From Streptomyces sp. XD-27 (lineage in GTDB: Bacteria; Actinomycetota; Actinomycetes; Streptomycetales; Streptomycetaceae): 64,000 nucleotides of DNA. Both the position numbers and the translations under genes were made by a program. This document shows, one piece after another, positions 63,216 through 64,000 of the stretch. The notes under the pieces are model-generated. The model did no database searches and was not told where the DNA came from. It saw only the letters and a list, made by a program, of their open reading frames with translations. Location of the stretch: the NCBI RefSeq assembly GCF_030553055.1, contig NZ_CP130713.1, positions 6,510,001 through 6,574,000 of the forward strand. The letters are read 5' to 3'. Numbering within the stretch: position 1 is the first letter of the stretch; each line of letters begins with the position of its first letter.

Positions 63216-63972
63216 ACTCCGCCCGGTCGTTCACCCCCCGGGGGTGAAGGACCGGCGGAGCGGTGAGCACTGGGCCGGCCGGCTCTACATGCGCGAGCTC
63301 TCGCTGCGCATCACCCGGCACCTGGTGAACACGCGGGTCACGCCCAACCAGCTGACCTATCTGATGACCCTCGCCGGTGTCCTGGCGCTGCCGGCCCTGC
63401 TGCTGCCGGGGATCGCCGGGGCGCTGCTCGGCGTGCTGATGGTCCAGCTCTACCTCCTGCTCGACTGCGTCGACGGCGAGGTCGCCCGCTGGAAGAAGCA
63501 GTACTCGCTCGCCGGTGTCTACCTGGACCGGGTCGGCGCGTACCTGTGCGACCTCGCGGTGCTGGTCGGCTTCGGTCTGCGCGCCGCCGACCTGTGGGGC
63601 GACGGCTCGCCCGAGTGGCTGTGGGCCTTCCTGGGCACGCTGGCCGCGCTCGGCGCCGTCGTGATCAAGGCCGAGACCGACCTGGTCGGCGTCGCCCGGC
63701 ACCAGGGCGGGCTGCCGCCGGTGCAGGAGGCGGCGGCCGAGCCGCGCTCGTCCGGGGTGGCACTGGCCCGCAAGGCCGCCGCGGCGCTGAAGTTCCACCG
63801 GCTCATCCTCGGCATCGAGGCCTCGCTGCTGATCGTGGTCCTGGCGGTGCTGGACCAGATCCGGGACGACCTCTTCTTCTCGCGCCTGGGCGTGGCCGTG
63901 CTGGCCGGCATCGCCGTCCTGCAAACCCTGCTTCACCTCGTGTCCATCCTCGCGTCGAGCAGGCTCAAGTGA
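63193..63972 (+). CDS. CDP-alcohol phosphatidyltransferase (second copy)
   Basis: A 259-residue integral membrane enzyme with NTRVTPNQLTYLMTLAGV and the CDP-OH-P signature LLDCVDGEVARWKKQYSLAG..LDRVGAYLCD (DxxDGxxAR..G..D..D). It overlaps the dehydrogenase gene by 23 bases and the next gene by 4. As the membrane partner of the nucleotidyltransferase and the dehydrogenase it would join a CDP-polyol to a lipid or glycan acceptor. Acceptor and product are unknown. Confidence 0.87.
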   Translation: MQKPSVAELRPVVHPPGVKDRRSGEHWAGRLYMRELSLRITRHLVNTRVTPNQLTYLMTLAGVLALPALLLPGIAGALLGVLMVQLYLLLDCVDGEVARWKKQYSLAGVYLDRVGAYLCDLAVLVGFGLRAADLWGDGSPEWLWAFLGTLAALGAVVIKAETDLVGVARHQGGLPPVQEAAAEPRSSGVALARKAAAALKFHRLILGIEASLLIVVLAVLDQIRDDLFFSRLGVAVLAGIAVLQTLLHLVSILASSRLK

Positions 63973-64000
63973 ACGCGGCCACGATGAAGGTCGGCGCGGT
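63969..64000 (+). CDS. 5' end of the next gene in the CDP-alcohol operon (window edge)
   Basis: GTG 63969 overlaps the TGA of the previous gene (GTGA) and reads VNAATMKVGAV to the window end. The KVGAV start is compatible with a GT2-family glycosyltransferase, which often follows this gene order in Streptomyces as I recall, but ten residues do not prove it. Confidence 0.55.
   Translation, partial: MNAATMKVGA

Noticed and set aside
1..64000. CRISPR arrays, tRNA or rRNA genes, biosynthetic megasynthases
   Set aside because: No regularly spaced repeat array, no cloverleaf-like sequence or rRNA segment, and no PKS/NRPS domains were seen while reading the window. Very diverged tRNA-like sequences could be missed without a covariance search.

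Overview
The window is chromosomal DNA from a Streptomyces (or a very close actinomycete). Very high GC, GTG/TTG starts, ATGA-type translational coupling, an SsgA-like sporulation protein, a Cse-type envelope-stress two-component pair, secreted peptidases and rare TTA codons all point that way. About 60 protein genes are supported. I see no rRNA, tRNA or CRISPR array.

Layout. 1-1.6 kb: edge of a minus-strand gene, a frameshifted DUF5954 gene and a small exported protein. 1.7-4.0 kb: a TetR regulator coupled to a drug-type MFS exporter under a perfect 12-8-12 operator. 4.0-8.8 kb: a pentitol catabolic locus (DeoR regulator, zinc polyol dehydrogenase, xylulokinase, divergent RbtT/DalT-type transporter). 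9.0-13.8 kb: a CseA/B/C-like lipoprotein, response regulator and kinase, followed by a class A PBP whose transpeptidase has lost its active-site Ser and Lys. 13.8-19.9 kb: betaine-aldehyde-type dehydrogenase, a secreted peptidyl-arginine-deiminase-like enzyme, an SsgA-like protein, a small acetyltransferase and a secreted BNR-repeat protein. 19.9-24.2 kb: an accessory patch with a methyltransferase between perfect inverted repeats, a frameshifted DinB gene, a quinone-oxidoreductase-type gene and an intact IS630-family element. 24.2-26.3 kb: YciI-like protein, endonuclease V, DUF1203. 25.9-28.8 kb: a lower-GC island of small unknown proteins, a TTA-containing XRE/TPR regulator and a GNAT enzyme.

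30.3-38.5 kb is a probable six-gene operon: DapA/NanA-type aldolase, NanT-type transporter, AMACR-type racemase/CoA-transferase, acyl-CoA dehydrogenase, thiolase and FadB-type enzyme, facing a MerR regulator. 39-47 kb carries a DUF2236 oxygenase-like gene and three exported peptidases (M1, S15 Xaa-Pro, M14). 47-49.7 kb has a BCCT transporter broken by two frameshifts and a D-amino-acid oxidase. 49.7-59.2 kb is housekeeping: ABC-F, Tex, an SCO6745-family protein, enoyl-CoA hydratase, HATPase regulator, Idi, a cation diffusion facilitator and GalE.

59.5-64.0 kb is a tightly overlapping operon: CDP-alcohol phosphotransferase (CTG start, carrying an in-frame inverted-repeat insertion), nucleotidyltransferase, glycerol-1-phosphate-dehydrogenase-like enzyme, second CDP-alcohol phosphotransferase and the start of one more gene. 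It looks like a route to an unusual CDP-activated polyol lipid or glycan.

Three patterns cut across regions. Five apparent one-base deletions break four genes, all in short G/C runs and all in the same direction, so sequence error is a serious possibility. Three minus-strand genes at 13.8-18.6 kb have tandem copies of their own stop-codon region. Five termini of one IS630-like family lie within 4.3 kb, two of them bounding a cargo gene without a transposase.
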